From Bacillus australimaris (GTDB lineage: Bacteria; Bacillota; Bacilli; Bacillales; Bacillaceae), in assembly GCF_001307105.1 (NCBI RefSeq), contig NZ_LGYN01000026.1, positions 124,001 to 188,000 on the forward strand: a DNA stretch of 64,000 nucleotides, given 5' to 3'. How positions within the stretch are numbered: the stretch's first letter is position 1; the number at the start of each line of letters is the position of its first letter. The notes under the pieces were generated by a model. The model saw only the letters and a program-made list of their open reading frames with translations, did not search any database and was not told the DNA's origin. Of the stretch, positions 18,473 through 27,408 are shown in pieces. A program made the position numbers and the translations under genes.

Positions 18473-19375
18473 TTAATGCGTTTTACAAGCTTCGAAGAGA
18501 TTCTTCTCTTTTAACACTTTAATTAACGTTTCTCCCATGACAGATGGTGTCTCTGCGACTTCAATGCCACATTCACGCATTGTTTTTACTTTTTCATCAG
18601 CTGTTCCTTTACCACCAGAAATAATGGCACCAGCATGTCCCATACGTTTTCCTGGAGGCGCTGTTTTACCGCCAATAAAGCCAACAACTGGTTTGGTCAT
18701 ATTTGCTTTTACCCATTCAGCTGCTTCTTCTTCAGCTGTACCGCCGATTTCACCAATCATAATCACAGCATGAGTTTCAGGGTCTTCATTGAATGCTTTT
18801 AGTACATCAATAAAGTTCGTCCCATTTACAGGGTCTCCGCCGATTCCTACAGCTGTCGATTGACCAACACCAGCTTCTGAAAGCTGATGTACCGCTTCAT
18901 ATGTAAGCGTTCCAGAACGAGAAACAACTCCTACATGACCTTTTTTATGAATGTAGCCAGGCATGATACCAATCTTACATTCTTCAGGTGTAATGACACC
19001 AGGGCAGTTTGGTCCAACAAGTCTTGTTTTCTTACCTTCCATGTAACGCTTCACTTTGACCATGTCCAGAACTGGAATATGTTCTGTGATACAAATGACG
19101 AGATCAACTTCTGCGTCAACAGCCTCTAAAATAGCATCTGCTGCAAATGGTGCTGGTACATAGATAACAGAAGCGTTCGCTCCAGTTGTCTGCACTGCTT
19201 CGGATACAGTATTAAATACAGGAACTCCTTCTACTTCGGTGCCACCTTTTCCAGGTGTAACACCGCCAACAATATTGGTTCCATACTCAATCATTTGTTT
19301 TGTATGGAACAATGCGGTTGAACCGGTAATCCCCTGAACAATTACTCTCGTATTTTTATTAATAAATACACTCAT
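18473..19375 (-). CDS. sucD: Succinyl-CoA synthetase (ADP-forming) alpha subunit
   Basis: A 300-residue CoA-binding subunit with a Rossmann CoA site ('[20 protein letters not shown]'), '[16 protein letters not shown]' and the active-site His247 in [17 protein letters not shown], which is transiently phosphorylated. With SucC it interconverts succinyl-CoA and succinate with substrate-level ATP formation in the citric acid cycle. It follows sucC by 22 bases in a two-gene unit. Confidence 0.98.
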   Translation of the reverse strand: MSVFINKNTRVIVQGITGSTALFHTKQMIEYGTNIVGGVTPGKGGTEVEGVPVFNTVSEAVQTTGANASVIYVPAPFAADAILEAVDAEVDLVICITEHIPVLDMVKVKRYMEGKKTRLVGPNCPGVITPEECKIGIMPGYIHKKGHVGVVSRSGTLTYEAVHQLSEAGVGQSTAVGIGGDPVNGTNFIDVLKAFNEDPETHAVIMIGEIGGTAEEEAAEWVKANMTKPVVGFIGGKTAPPGKRMGHAGAIISGGKGTADEKVKTMRECGIEVAETPSVMGETLIKVLKEKNLFEACKTH

Positions 19376-19397
19376 TTAGGTTCCCTGCCTTTCTGCT

Positions 19398-20558
19398 CTA
19401 CTTGACTAAAGATACAATCTTTTCTGCCCCGTCAGCCATAGACTCAGCAGAAGTGATATTTAAGCCTGAATCACTCAGGATTTTCTTCCCTAATTCAACG
19501 TTTGTTCCTTCAAGACGAACAACAAGTGGTAATGTTAAGCCGACTTGTTTTGTCGCTTCAACAACACCTTCTGCAATCACATCACATTTCATGATGCCGC
19601 CAAAAATGTTCACGAAAATCCCTTTGACATTTTGATCAGATAAGATGATTTTAAATGCTTCCGTTACTTTTTCAGCTGTTGCACCGCCGCCAACATCTAG
19701 GAAGTTTGCAGGGTCCCCGCCGTAATGCTTGATGATATCCATTGTAGACATCGCAAGACCTGCTCCATTGACCATACAGCCAATATTTCCATCAAGAGAA
19801 ATGTAGCTTAAGTCATATTTAGATGCTTCAATTTCTTTTGGATCCTCTTCATCAAGGTCACGGTATTCTAATATATCTTTTTGTCTATATAAGGCATTGC
19901 TATCAAAGTTTAATTTCGCATCAAGTGCCATGACTTTTCCATCGCCTGTTACAACAAGTGGATTAATCTCAGCAATTGAACAATCTTTTTCAATAAACGC
20001 ATTGTAAAGGCTTGTCATAAACTTAACAGCTTGGCCAACTAATTTTGTTGGAATATTAATTTTAAACGCTACTTCTCTCGCCTGATAACCTTGCAAACCA
20101 ATCGCTGGGTCGATGACCACTTTGACGATTTTTTCTGGCGTTTTTTCTGCTACTTCTTCAATTTCAGTACCGCCTTCTTCAGATGCCATCAATACAATTC
20201 TTGATGTCGCTCTGTCCAAAACTAGTCCAACATAGTACTCCTTTTGAATATCGCAGCCTTCTTCAATAAGTAAGCGTTTTATTTCGCGCCCTTCAGGCCC
20301 TGTTTGATGTGTGACAAGTGTCTTGCCGAGCAATTCCTCTGCAAACCCTTTCACTTCATCTTTTGTTTTTGCAATTTTTACCCCACCTGCTTTACCACGG
20401 CCGCCTGCATGAATCTGTGCTTTTACGACATATACAGAGCTCCCTAGCTCTTCTGATGCTTTCACTGCTTCATCAGGTGTAAATGCTACTTTACCATTTG
20501 GAACTGAAACCCCATATTTTCTTAGGATTTCTTTTCCTTGGTACTCATGGATATTCAT
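19398..20558 (-). CDS. sucC: Succinyl-CoA synthetase (ADP-forming) beta subunit
   Basis: A 386-residue ATP-grasp subunit from the chosen start (ATG 20556-20558; GGGAGG seven bases upstream), beginning [17 protein letters not shown]. Ten extra upstream codons in the frame lack a suitable ribosome-binding site. The nucleotide-grasp domain carries '[18 protein letters not shown]' and the C-terminal ligase-CoA domain carries '[16 protein letters not shown]'. It pairs with SucD in the citric acid cycle. Confidence 0.98.
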   Translation of the reverse strand: MNIHEYQGKEILRKYGVSVPNGKVAFTPDEAVKASEELGSSVYVVKAQIHAGGRGKAGGVKIAKTKDEVKGFAEELLGKTLVTHQTGPEGREIKRLLIEEGCDIQKEYYVGLVLDRATSRIVLMASEEGGTEIEEVAEKTPEKIVKVVIDPAIGLQGYQAREVAFKINIPTKLVGQAVKFMTSLYNAFIEKDCSIAEINPLVVTGDGKVMALDAKLNFDSNALYRQKDILEYRDLDEEDPKEIEASKYDLSYISLDGNIGCMVNGAGLAMSTMDIIKHYGGDPANFLDVGGGATAEKVTEAFKIILSDQNVKGIFVNIFGGIMKCDVIAEGVVEATKQVGLTLPLVVRLEGTNVELGKKILSDSGLNITSAESMADGAEKIVSLVK

Positions 20559-20600
20559 TTCCCATCCTCCCAACATATGTAGAAACAAAAATTATAAAAT

Positions 20601-20615
20601 AGACTGCGCTTTCAT
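20601..20615 (-). promoter_or_regulatory. cre-like site (CcpA operator) at the sucCD promoter
   Basis: The minus-strand sequence ATGAAAGCGCAGTCT fits the degenerate cre consensus WTGNAANCGNWNNCW at every position and overlaps the start-point side of the -10 box. A CcpA operator here would give glucose repression of this citric acid cycle step. Binding is an inference. Confidence 0.55.
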
Positions 20616-20642
20616 TTTAAAGAATAAAAAAGAGAATGTCTA
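20614..20642 (-). promoter_or_regulatory. Sigma-A promoter of sucCD
   Basis: A -35 TAGACA (20637-20642) and a -10 TAAAAT (20614-20619) with a 17-base spacer, about 55 bases before sucC. No terminator is visible between ylqH and this promoter, so some readthrough from the ylqG–ylqH side is possible. Confidence 0.65.
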
Positions 20643-20734
20643 GGGTTCTATGTAAAATCGTAAAATCCTTCTAAACATTCAAACTTTTATTTTATTAAAA
20701 ATATAAATTTTTCTGCCAAATCACTTATTTTACC

Positions 20735-21010
20735 TTATTTTTTCATTTTTTGATCTAACCTGTAGATAAACGAAAATATTTCTGCTACAGTATCGTATAA
20801 CGCTTCAGGGATCTCCTCATCTAGTGTTAAGTGGCGCATGAGTTCGACTAAATTACGGTCTTCCTGAATAGGGACTCCCGATTTTTTAGCTTCTTCAATA
20901 ATATGATCTGCTACATAGCCGCTACCTGTTGCAACGACTTTTGGCGCCTTTTGTTTTTCTTCATCGTAATGTAGAGCGACCGCTCTTCTAAGCGGTTTTG
21001 AATCCTTCAT
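20735..21010 (-). CDS. ylqH: YlqH, free-standing FlhB cytoplasmic-domain-like protein
   Basis: A 91-residue soluble protein matching the C-terminal cytoplasmic domain of FlhB/YscU that remains after self-cleavage at NPTH. Family features include 'RRAVALHYDEEKQKAPKVVA', 'ADHIIEEAKKSGVPIQEDRN' and 'LDEEIPEALYDTVAEIFSFI'. It lacks the membrane domain and the NPTH cleavage motif. Its start overlaps the ylqG stop by four bases, so the two are probably made together. FlhB proper is not in this window. The role is unknown; relatives called FlhX in other bacteria can stand in for the FlhB fragment. Confidence 0.85.
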   Translation of the reverse strand: MKDSKPLRRAVALHYDEEKQKAPKVVATGSGYVADHIIEEAKKSGVPIQEDRNLVELMRHLTLDEEIPEALYDTVAEIFSFIYRLDQKMKK

Positions 21011-22743
21011 ACTCGTAAGTCCAGCCCTTTCTCGCTGATTTTATGAAAGTGTTCATCTAGGAAGTGAGACGGATCTACTGGCTCTTGTCTCTTTTTTGCT
21101 GTAATTCCTGTTAAACTGTACCCTAGGGCATTTAAATTCTCTCGTACAGCCGGAATCATTGGATTAATGGTTCCTTGCAGTTCATGGGCTGTCTCGACTG
21201 TAATGGACATGACCTTTTGCTGAATCGTACAGTCTATCAAGGTTTCTTCAAGATTTTCCATATTTAAGTAAAACATGAGGCGGCACTGAGAAATGTCAAT
21301 TGAGCCATCTTTGTTCTTATGTCCTTTTAAAATAAAAGTTAAATCTTGCACACTATGTTTTGAGAAAAGAGGATAAGAGACCATCATTTGGCTGACGGTT
21401 TGGTTCTCCTGCTGCACAAATAACTGTCCATTCAATCTATGAAACAATTGTTCCACTTCTTTTTTAACAGGCTCTGGTAAATCCGCCTGCCTCACCTCAT
21501 TTAAGACAAGCTTTAATTGGTGCAGCTCCTGACTTTTGACATCCTGGCTGCCTTTTTCGAGCAGTTTCAGCATACCGATTTCATCACGCACACCGATTGC
21601 CTTTTTCATCGTCATTAGTAAATCGAGCACATCAGTTTTATTGCTTAATGCGGGTTCTGTCTGCTGCACAACCTGAGCCAATGCTTTCGCCTCTGGTTTC
21701 GAAAGGAATGGAAACTCTTTTTGAAGCACAGCTGCTTTTGCGTCAGGCTGAGATCCTGCCTGTTGAAGCCCTTGCAATAGTGACGTAAGCTGTTTTAAGT
21801 TAGGCTCTTGCTGCCCATCTGCACCTTGTTTCATTAAACTTGCCAGTATCCGTTCAATTTGGTGAAGCGGGACTTGCAGCTCTTTTGGACTTGCTGACTG
21901 CTGTACGTTAGGCTGAAGAACTTGGGACGGCTGACGCTCTTGAACGATTGGGGCATGGCTATTTTCTTTTTGCTGAGACAAGTTGAGCTGAGTTGTTACT
22001 GGTATATTGCCGCCTTGCTTCGCCCCGTCTTCTCTCGCTGCTAGAAGGACCGTTAAGAGCTTTTCTGCATGGACGGTTGTCTCAGCATCTACGACTGACC
22101 GAACGGCTTGTGTGAGAGCCTGTGTGGCTTCTGTGTGCTTCGGCAGCTGTGTTAATCGATCTAATAGCGCTGTCATATCCTGATGAAGAGCAGAGGATGA
22201 TTTCACGGCTAATATTGATTGAAGCACCCCTTGCTGAATCGGTAAATCTTTCTTTAAAGCAAACAGAAGTGCTTGGAGCCCTTTTTTCACATCCGCTCCT
22301 TGAAGCTGTTCGATCCACTTCACTGCCGTTTTTAACTCTCCTTCGTTAATGACGGATTTTTCTTTTAAAAAAGCTGTAGCTGTCAGCATGTTTTCAAGCC
22401 CATTTTTAAGTGAAAGACCTTCTAATAGTTTGGCTGCTGCATCCTTTAACGTTTTTGGATCTTGATCAAATTGCTGAACAGGCCTGAGCCTATTGAGGCT
22501 GCCTCCGCCTTCTTGTTCAAATTGGAACCAATAAAATGCATCTGCTTTCAGCTGTGCCGCCAACTGCGCTTTTATTTTGGTTGAGCCTATTTGAACAAGG
22601 GCTGTATCATCTCCAAGCATTTTCAGTACTTTACCGAGAATCAGCCGATGAACATTTTCCTTCCCTTCGGTGTTTAATGGAACAGATTCGGCCGTATTCA
22701 GCCGGCTATTCAGTGCTGTATGTATATCCTCAACTCTTGTCAT
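21007..22743 (-). CDS. ylqG: YlqG, large protein with FliK-like C-terminal domain
   Basis: A 578-residue protein without signal peptide or membrane helix, rich in Gln, Leu and Lys. Most of it is helical and poorly conserved. The last part (about residues 475-570) has the pattern 'YLNMENLEETLIDCTIQQKV' followed by 'INPMIPAVRENLNALGYSLT', which resembles the FliK Flg_hook domain ('LNPENLGFITIQL', then a helical arm). AAGGAGG precedes the ATG by nine bases. The partner gene ylqH encodes an FlhB-C-like protein, which strengthens the FliK-like reading. No function is established. Confidence 0.75.
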   Translation of the reverse strand: MTRVEDIHTALNSRLNTAESVPLNTEGKENVHRLILGKVLKMLGDDTALVQIGSTKIKAQLAAQLKADAFYWFQFEQEGGGSLNRLRPVQQFDQDPKTLKDAAAKLLEGLSLKNGLENMLTATAFLKEKSVINEGELKTAVKWIEQLQGADVKKGLQALLFALKKDLPIQQGVLQSILAVKSSSALHQDMTALLDRLTQLPKHTEATQALTQAVRSVVDAETTVHAEKLLTVLLAAREDGAKQGGNIPVTTQLNLSQQKENSHAPIVQERQPSQVLQPNVQQSASPKELQVPLHQIERILASLMKQGADGQQEPNLKQLTSLLQGLQQAGSQPDAKAAVLQKEFPFLSKPEAKALAQVVQQTEPALSNKTDVLDLLMTMKKAIGVRDEIGMLKLLEKGSQDVKSQELHQLKLVLNEVRQADLPEPVKKEVEQLFHRLNGQLFVQQENQTVSQMMVSYPLFSKHSVQDLTFILKGHKNKDGSIDISQCRLMFYLNMENLEETLIDCTIQQKVMSITVETAHELQGTINPMIPAVRENLNALGYSLTGITAKKRQEPVDPSHFLDEHFHKISEKGLDLRV

Positions 22744-22770
22744 TACAGGCAGCCTCCTTAGGTCAAATAT

Positions 22771-23535
22771 TTATGAAATAACAGATTTCACTGGTGCAAA
22801 CGATAATCGATGGATCGGAGTCGCGCCATGTGCTTGAATTGCATCCAAGTGCTCTTTCGTTCCATACCCTTTATGTTTTTCAAATAGATACTCAGGATAC
22901 TGGCGCCCGTATTCTTCCATCATCTGATCTCTTGTCACCTTCGCAATACATGCACCTGCTGCGATGGATGCACTTTTTGCATCTCCTTTGATGATATTCT
23001 CTTGGGGAGTAGGAAGCGGGAGTGTCATAGCATCTATGAGCAAATAATCAGGTGAATGAGTTAACTGCTCCACAGCTCTCACCATCGCCAGTCTTGATGC
23101 TTCGTATATGTTCATTTCATCTATCGTAGCCGCATCAACAATGCCGATTCCTATATCAAGTGCTTCTTTTTGAATGAGGTCATAATAAGCCAATCTTTTT
23201 TTCTCAGATAATTGCTTTGAGTCGTTTAAACCGAGCAGGACTGTATCTTTCTTTAAGATAACAGCTGCTGCGACTACTGGGCCGGCCAGCGGTCCTCTTC
23301 CCGCTTCGTCTATTCCTGCAATACATGTGTATCCCTGCGCCTTTGCTCTGTTTTCAAATTGCAGCATGTCATTCCATGCTGCAAGAAGTTCTTGCTGCTT
23401 TTCTCTCTCTTTGTGCCACTTTTCTACGAGTTTGTGGACACTTTTTCTCGTATCATCTTTCACAAGCTCATGAATGTATGACTCGTCGTGGAAGTTCTTT
23501 TCTATTAGTTCTTTGATTTGTTTTACTGTGTACAT
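22771..23535 (-). CDS. rnhB: Ribonuclease HII
   Basis: A 254-residue RNase HII from the chosen ATG (23533-23535), beginning MYTVKQIKELIEKNF as in relatives. The catalytic start 'IAGIDEAGRGPLAGPVVAAA' places the acidic pair at Asp76/Glu77. Further motifs are 'LLIDAMTLPLP' and the 'GDAKSASIAAGACIAKVTRD' loop. It removes ribonucleotides and RNA primers from DNA. The open frame extends 37 codons upstream through a terminator hairpin, which is unlikely to be coding. AAGGAGG lies 14 bases upstream, a long spacing. Confidence 0.95.
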   Translation of the reverse strand: MYTVKQIKELIEKNFHDESYIHELVKDDTRKSVHKLVEKWHKEREKQQELLAAWNDMLQFENRAKAQGYTCIAGIDEAGRGPLAGPVVAAAVILKKDTVLLGLNDSKQLSEKKRLAYYDLIQKEALDIGIGIVDAATIDEMNIYEASRLAMVRAVEQLTHSPDYLLIDAMTLPLPTPQENIIKGDAKSASIAAGACIAKVTRDQMMEEYGRQYPEYLFEKHKGYGTKEHLDAIQAHGATPIHRLSFAPVKSVIS

Positions 23536-23571
23536 AGGCTTCTTCGTGGCCTCCTTCTTTATATCGGCAGT

Positions 23572-23612
23572 TTTTCGCAAAAAATAAAGACCCGCATGAG
23601 CTGCGTGTCTTT
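23572..23612 (-). terminator. Terminator hairpin after rbgA
   Basis: The arms 23586-23596 and 23602-23612 pair with one mismatch around a five-base loop, followed on the minus strand by TTATTTTTT. The hairpin begins inside the rbgA stop codon and precedes rnhB, so it probably limits transcription into rnhB–ylqG–ylqH. Confidence 0.7.
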
Positions 23613-24460
23613 TAGCTTTCAGGCTTCTCAAAAGTGAGGGGACCAAATTTTTCTGTTCGAATATCCCGAATAATGATTTCGGTGGTTTTGTCGTAGTTAA
23701 TGAATCCCCCGCTCATTAGACAGCCTCGCTTTGTACCGATTGCATCAAACAGCTCAACTGTATCTTCAGGTATCTCTGCCAGGTCATAGCGTTTTTTTAA
23801 TCGCTCTGGATAGTTTTCTTCTAGAAAACGAAGTGCGTACACAGCGACATCCTGTAAGTTGATGATGGAGTCTTTGATCGCTCCAGTCACTGCAAGTCTA
23901 AGCCCTACTTGCTCATCTTCAAACTTTGGCCAGAGAATTCCAGGGGTATCAAGCAGTTCTAGCTCTTTCCCTACCTTCACCCATTGCTGAGATGTCGTAA
24001 TACCAGGCCGGTCTCCTGTTTTGGCAATGTTCTTTTTTGCTAAACGATTGATTAAGGTCGACTTTCCAACATTGGGAATCCCGATAATCAGTGCTCGAAT
24101 GGCACGTGGTTTGACGCCTTTTGCTTTCATGCGGTCGAATTTTTCTTTTAAGATTTCTTTTGAAGTCGTGATGATCTGATTTAACCCTTGTCCATCAACA
24201 GAGTTAATGGCAAGTGAGCGAACGCCTTGCTGATCAAAGTGCGCCTGCCACTCCTTTGTCATACGAGGATCTGCTTTATCTGCTTTGTTTAAGAGCATGA
24301 TTTTGGGTTTGTTTTGAAGGATTTCTTCGATCATTGGGTTTCTAGAGGACATCGGAATTCTTGCATCGGTTAATTCGAAAACGATGTCGATGAGTTTTAA
24401 TTTTTCTGTGACTTCACGTCTTGCTTTTGCCATATGGCCTGGAAACCATTGAATCGTCAT
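23612..24460 (-). CDS. rbgA: Ribosome biogenesis GTPase RbgA (YlqF)
   Basis: A 282-residue circularly permuted GTPase: G4 NKAD at 58-61 precedes G1 GIPNVGKST at about 127-135 and G3 DTPG at 171-174. The N-terminal '[13 protein letters not shown]' carries the His used in ribosome-stimulated GTP hydrolysis. The C-terminal RNA-binding domain follows. RbgA drives a late step in assembly of the 50S subunit (the L6/L16-dependent step). It follows rplS across a terminator. Length is identical to the B. subtilis protein. Confidence 0.98.
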   Translation of the reverse strand: MTIQWFPGHMAKARREVTEKLKLIDIVFELTDARIPMSSRNPMIEEILQNKPKIMLLNKADKADPRMTKEWQAHFDQQGVRSLAINSVDGQGLNQIITTSKEILKEKFDRMKAKGVKPRAIRALIIGIPNVGKSTLINRLAKKNIAKTGDRPGITTSQQWVKVGKELELLDTPGILWPKFEDEQVGLRLAVTGAIKDSIINLQDVAVYALRFLEENYPERLKKRYDLAEIPEDTVELFDAIGTKRGCLMSGGFINYDKTTEIIIRDIRTEKFGPLTFEKPES

Positions 24461-24500
24461 ATGTGCACCTTCTTTCTTCCATCTTATCTCTATACATTAC

Positions 24501-24536
24501 AAAAAAAGAGCCTGTTACAGGTAACAAGCTCTTTCC
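24501..24536 (-). terminator. Rho-independent terminator after rplS
   Basis: The arms 24505-24518 and 24521-24534 form a 14-position stem with one mismatch, and seven T residues follow on the minus strand. It closes the rplS transcript. Confidence 0.85.
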
Positions 24537-24546
24537 TTTGATATCA

Positions 24547-24992
<446 letters not shown>

Positions 24993-24996
24993 TAGT

Positions 24997-25025
24997 ATCA
25001 TACCATACCTCTATGCCGTGTGCAA
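24997..25025 (-). promoter_or_regulatory. Sigma-A promoter of rplS
   Basis: A -35 TTGCAC (25020-25025) and a -10 TATGAT (24997-25002) with a 17-base spacer, located directly at the 3' end of trmD. It gives rplS transcription separate from the upstream modification genes. Confidence 0.7.
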
Positions 25026-25031
25026 TACAAT

Positions 25032-25766
25032 CTAGTCATTATGAAGCTGCCAAAGCCATCTTTTTTCTTCGTCCGATAATGTTTTGCACGAATCGATCAA
25101 ATCTGGCCGTCTTGTATAGGTTCGCTTCAAGGATTCTTTGCGCCGCCACTCTTCAATTTTGGCATGATTTCCAGAGAGGAGCACATCCGGCACTTTTAGT
25201 CCTTTATAATCAGCTGGTCTTGTATAGTGCGGGTGCTCAAGCAGGCCTGTACTAAATGAATCTTCGATGTGAGACGCTTCTTTTCCAAGCACATGAGGCA
25301 AAAGCCTGACCACACTGTCTGCAATCATCATCGCCGGCAGCTCTCCGCCTGTGAGAACGAAATCTCCGATTGAGATCTCATCTGTGACAAGATGCTCCCT
25401 GATGCGCTCATCATAGCCTTCATAGTGGCCGCAAATGAACATAAGGTGCTCTTCTTTTGCAAGTTCTTCTGCCTTCTTTTGTGTATACCTTTCCCCTTGA
25501 GGGCAGACAAGAATGATTCGGGGCTTCTTGCTTGCTTTCTTCGTCAAATCTTCTACCGCATCAAATACGGGCTGTGCTTTCAGTACCATACCAGCACCGC
25601 CGCCATACGGATAGTCATCCACTGTTTTATGCTTATGATCTGAATACTCTCTAAAATTGACGACTTGAAATGAGACGGCATCTTTCTCCTGTGCTTTTTT
25701 TAAGATGGATGAGTGAAGCACACCTTCGAACATTTCAGGAAAAAGAGTTAAGAAATCGATTTTCAT
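25032..25766 (-). CDS. trmD: tRNA (guanine-N1)-methyltransferase TrmD
   Basis: A 244-residue SPOUT methyltransferase beginning [17 protein letters not shown]. The trefoil-knot AdoMet site is visible in '[20 protein letters not shown]' and '[20 protein letters not shown]', followed by '[20 protein letters not shown]'. It makes m1G37 next to the anticodon and prevents frameshifts. It overlaps rimM by four bases and precedes rplS, the usual order. Confidence 0.98.
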   Translation of the reverse strand: MKIDFLTLFPEMFEGVLHSSILKKAQEKDAVSFQVVNFREYSDHKHKTVDDYPYGGGAGMVLKAQPVFDAVEDLTKKASKKPRIILVCPQGERYTQKKAEELAKEEHLMFICGHYEGYDERIREHLVTDEISIGDFVLTGGELPAMMIADSVVRLLPHVLGKEASHIEDSFSTGLLEHPHYTRPADYKGLKVPDVLLSGNHAKIEEWRRKESLKRTYTRRPDLIDSCKTLSDEEKRWLWQLHND

Positions 25767-26287
25767 TCGTCAATGAGTCCTTCCATCACTTCTATGTGTA
25801 CGGTTTTGGATGAGATATCGATCTTTTTGACGACAGATGGAATATATGGAATGAGGGCATCTTTTTTGCCTTTTCTTCCAACCACCCACACATCATTTGC
25901 CCCTGGTGTTAAGATTTCTTTGATTTTGCCGACAAGTTTGTCTTCTTCATCGTATACTTCACAGCCAATGATTTGGTGGAAATAAAACTCTCCTTCGTCT
26001 AATGAGCCAAGATGTTCTTTTTCTACCTTTAAGATCGACTCTTTCAGAAGCTCTGCTTCATTTAATGAGTTGATTTCTTCAAATGTGAGCAAATCAAACT
26101 GTTTGTGCTGGCGGTGTGATGCGACAGTCACCTTTAGCGGCTCGCTTTGACCTTGTTTAAAAATATAAAGGACGCTTCCCTTTTTGTAGCGCTCTTCTGG
26201 GAAATCCGTCTTTGACACGACACGTACTTCTCCGCGCACTCCGTGTGTATTGACGATCTTTCCAACGTTCAACCATTCTATCTCCAT
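25763..26287 (-). CDS. rimM: 16S rRNA processing / 30S maturation factor RimM
   Basis: A 174-residue protein from the ATG at 26285-26287 (AGGGG about 11 bases upstream). The frame allows a GTG four codons earlier, but that GTG lies inside the Shine-Dalgarno. An N-terminal RimM beta-barrel ('[20 protein letters not shown]') is followed by a PRC barrel ('[20 protein letters not shown]'). It binds S19 and helps form the 30S head. The gene lies between ylqD and trmD. Confidence 0.96.
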   Translation of the reverse strand: MEIEWLNVGKIVNTHGVRGEVRVVSKTDFPEERYKKGSVLYIFKQGQSEPLKVTVASHRQHKQFDLLTFEEINSLNEAELLKESILKVEKEHLGSLDEGEFYFHQIIGCEVYDEEDKLVGKIKEILTPGANDVWVVGRKGKKDALIPYIPSVVKKIDISSKTVHIEVMEGLIDE

Positions 26288-26295
26288 GTTCTCAA

Positions 26296-26682
26296 TCACC
26301 CCTGACGTATTTCCACAATGGTGCCGTCTTTCACGACGATGACATTGTCTTGCATCTTGTCATCCCATTTATCACCTATTTTTACTTCAACCAGTGCATC
26401 CACTTCCGTTTCTTTCATTTCACTTCCAAGCGGCAAAATATGAAGCTGCTCTACTTGAAAATCAATTTGCCGGATCTTCTCTTGCCTTTTATCAATGGCT
26501 TTTTGAAATTGAGGGATGGCTTCTTGCTGGTTTGGTTCTTTTTCATGCTTTTTTAATTGAAAATATAATTGATTGCATTCACGTTCTAGTCTTTCTTTTT
26601 TCTCCAAAAAAGTCGTTAACAGTTTGTCCTTACTGCTTTCAGTTAATACTTGCATCACGGTGACATGTTGAATGATCTGCAT
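26296..26682 (-). CDS. ylqD: YlqD-family conserved protein
   Basis: A 128-residue soluble protein from the ATG at 26680-26682 (AAAGGA close upstream; this start gives the length I recall for B. subtilis YlqD). A charged helical segment (about 20-75, likely coiled coil) is followed by a small beta-rich end ('[20 protein letters not shown]'). No catalytic motif is seen and no function is known. The place between khpA and rimM is conserved in Bacillus and suggests a link with ribosome or RNA processes, which is inference only. Confidence 0.85.
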   Translation of the reverse strand: MQIIQHVTVMQVLTESSKDKLLTTFLEKKERLERECNQLYFQLKKHEKEPNQQEAIPQFQKAIDKRQEKIRQIDFQVEQLHILPLGSEMKETEVDALVEVKIGDKWDDKMQDNVIVVKDGTIVEIRQG

Positions 26683-26723
26683 CTTCCTTTTTGTCCCCCT
26701 ATCCGAAGGCATTTGTCCTCTAC

Positions 26724-26729
26724 AGTATA
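26724..26729 (-). promoter_or_regulatory. Possible -10 box of a ylqD–rimM–trmD promoter
   Basis: TATACT at 26724-26729 (minus strand) lies about 40 bases before ylqD and just after the khpA terminator. No good -35 stands at 16-18 bases (the nearest, TTTACA, is 20 bases away), so the call is weak. Confidence 0.35.
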
Positions 26730-26751
26730 ACGAAAAATAGATTTAAACGTG

Positions 26752-26787
26752 TAAAAAAAGGGGAGGTCCTAAGCCCTCTCCCTTTTT
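26752..26787 (-). terminator. Rho-independent terminator after khpA
   Basis: An AAAAAGGGxGAG/CTCxCCCTTTTT hairpin starts at the khpA stop codon and is followed by seven T residues on the minus strand. It ends the rpsP–khpA transcript. Confidence 0.8.
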
Positions 26788-27030
26788 AGTCAGCAATCTC
26801 AAGTTGAACTTTCTTAGAAGACTCTGCACTTGCTGCAAAAATGACTGTTCGTATCGCTTTTGCTGTACGTCCCTGCTTTCCGATCACTTTTCCGGTATCT
26901 TCAGCATTGACAGACAGTGTGTAAATCAGCTGCTCATCTTTTTCTAATGAAGATACATGAATATCTTCAGGGAAATCAACAAGTGGCTCGACGATGGACA
27001 CAATCAATTCTTCCAAGGACAGCTCATTCA

Positions 27031-27031
<1 letters not shown>
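26786..27031 (-). CDS. khpA: KH-domain RNA-binding protein KhpA (YlqC)
   Basis: An 81-residue protein that is almost entirely one KH domain. The RNA-binding loop is at 'DTGKVIGKQGRTAKAIRTVI' (GKQG in the GxxG position). KhpA partners with KhpB (Jag) in Gram-positive bacteria and affects cell division and RNA metabolism. Its start shares one base with the rpsP stop, so the two are translationally coupled. Confidence 0.95.
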
Positions 27032-27327
<296 letters not shown>

Positions 27328-27340
27328 TCAACAAGATAGT

Positions 27341-27369
27341 ATATTAACAATGATAAAAGGGTTTGTAAA
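27341..27369 (-). promoter_or_regulatory. Sigma-A promoter of rpsP–khpA
   Basis: A -35 TTTACA (27364-27369) and a -10 TAATAT (27341-27346) with a 17-base spacer lie about 38 bases before rpsP. This lets the ribosomal gene be transcribed independently of ffh. GGAGG precedes the rpsP start. Confidence 0.65.
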
Positions 27370-27408
27370 GTGTTTTTTCTTAACAACGGTTTTATCATGT
27401 ATAACCAA

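Noticed and set aside
23536-23646. 37-codon N-terminal extension of RNase HII
   Set aside because: It reads through the rbgA terminator hairpin and has no ribosome-binding site; relatives start at MYTVKQ-type sequence.
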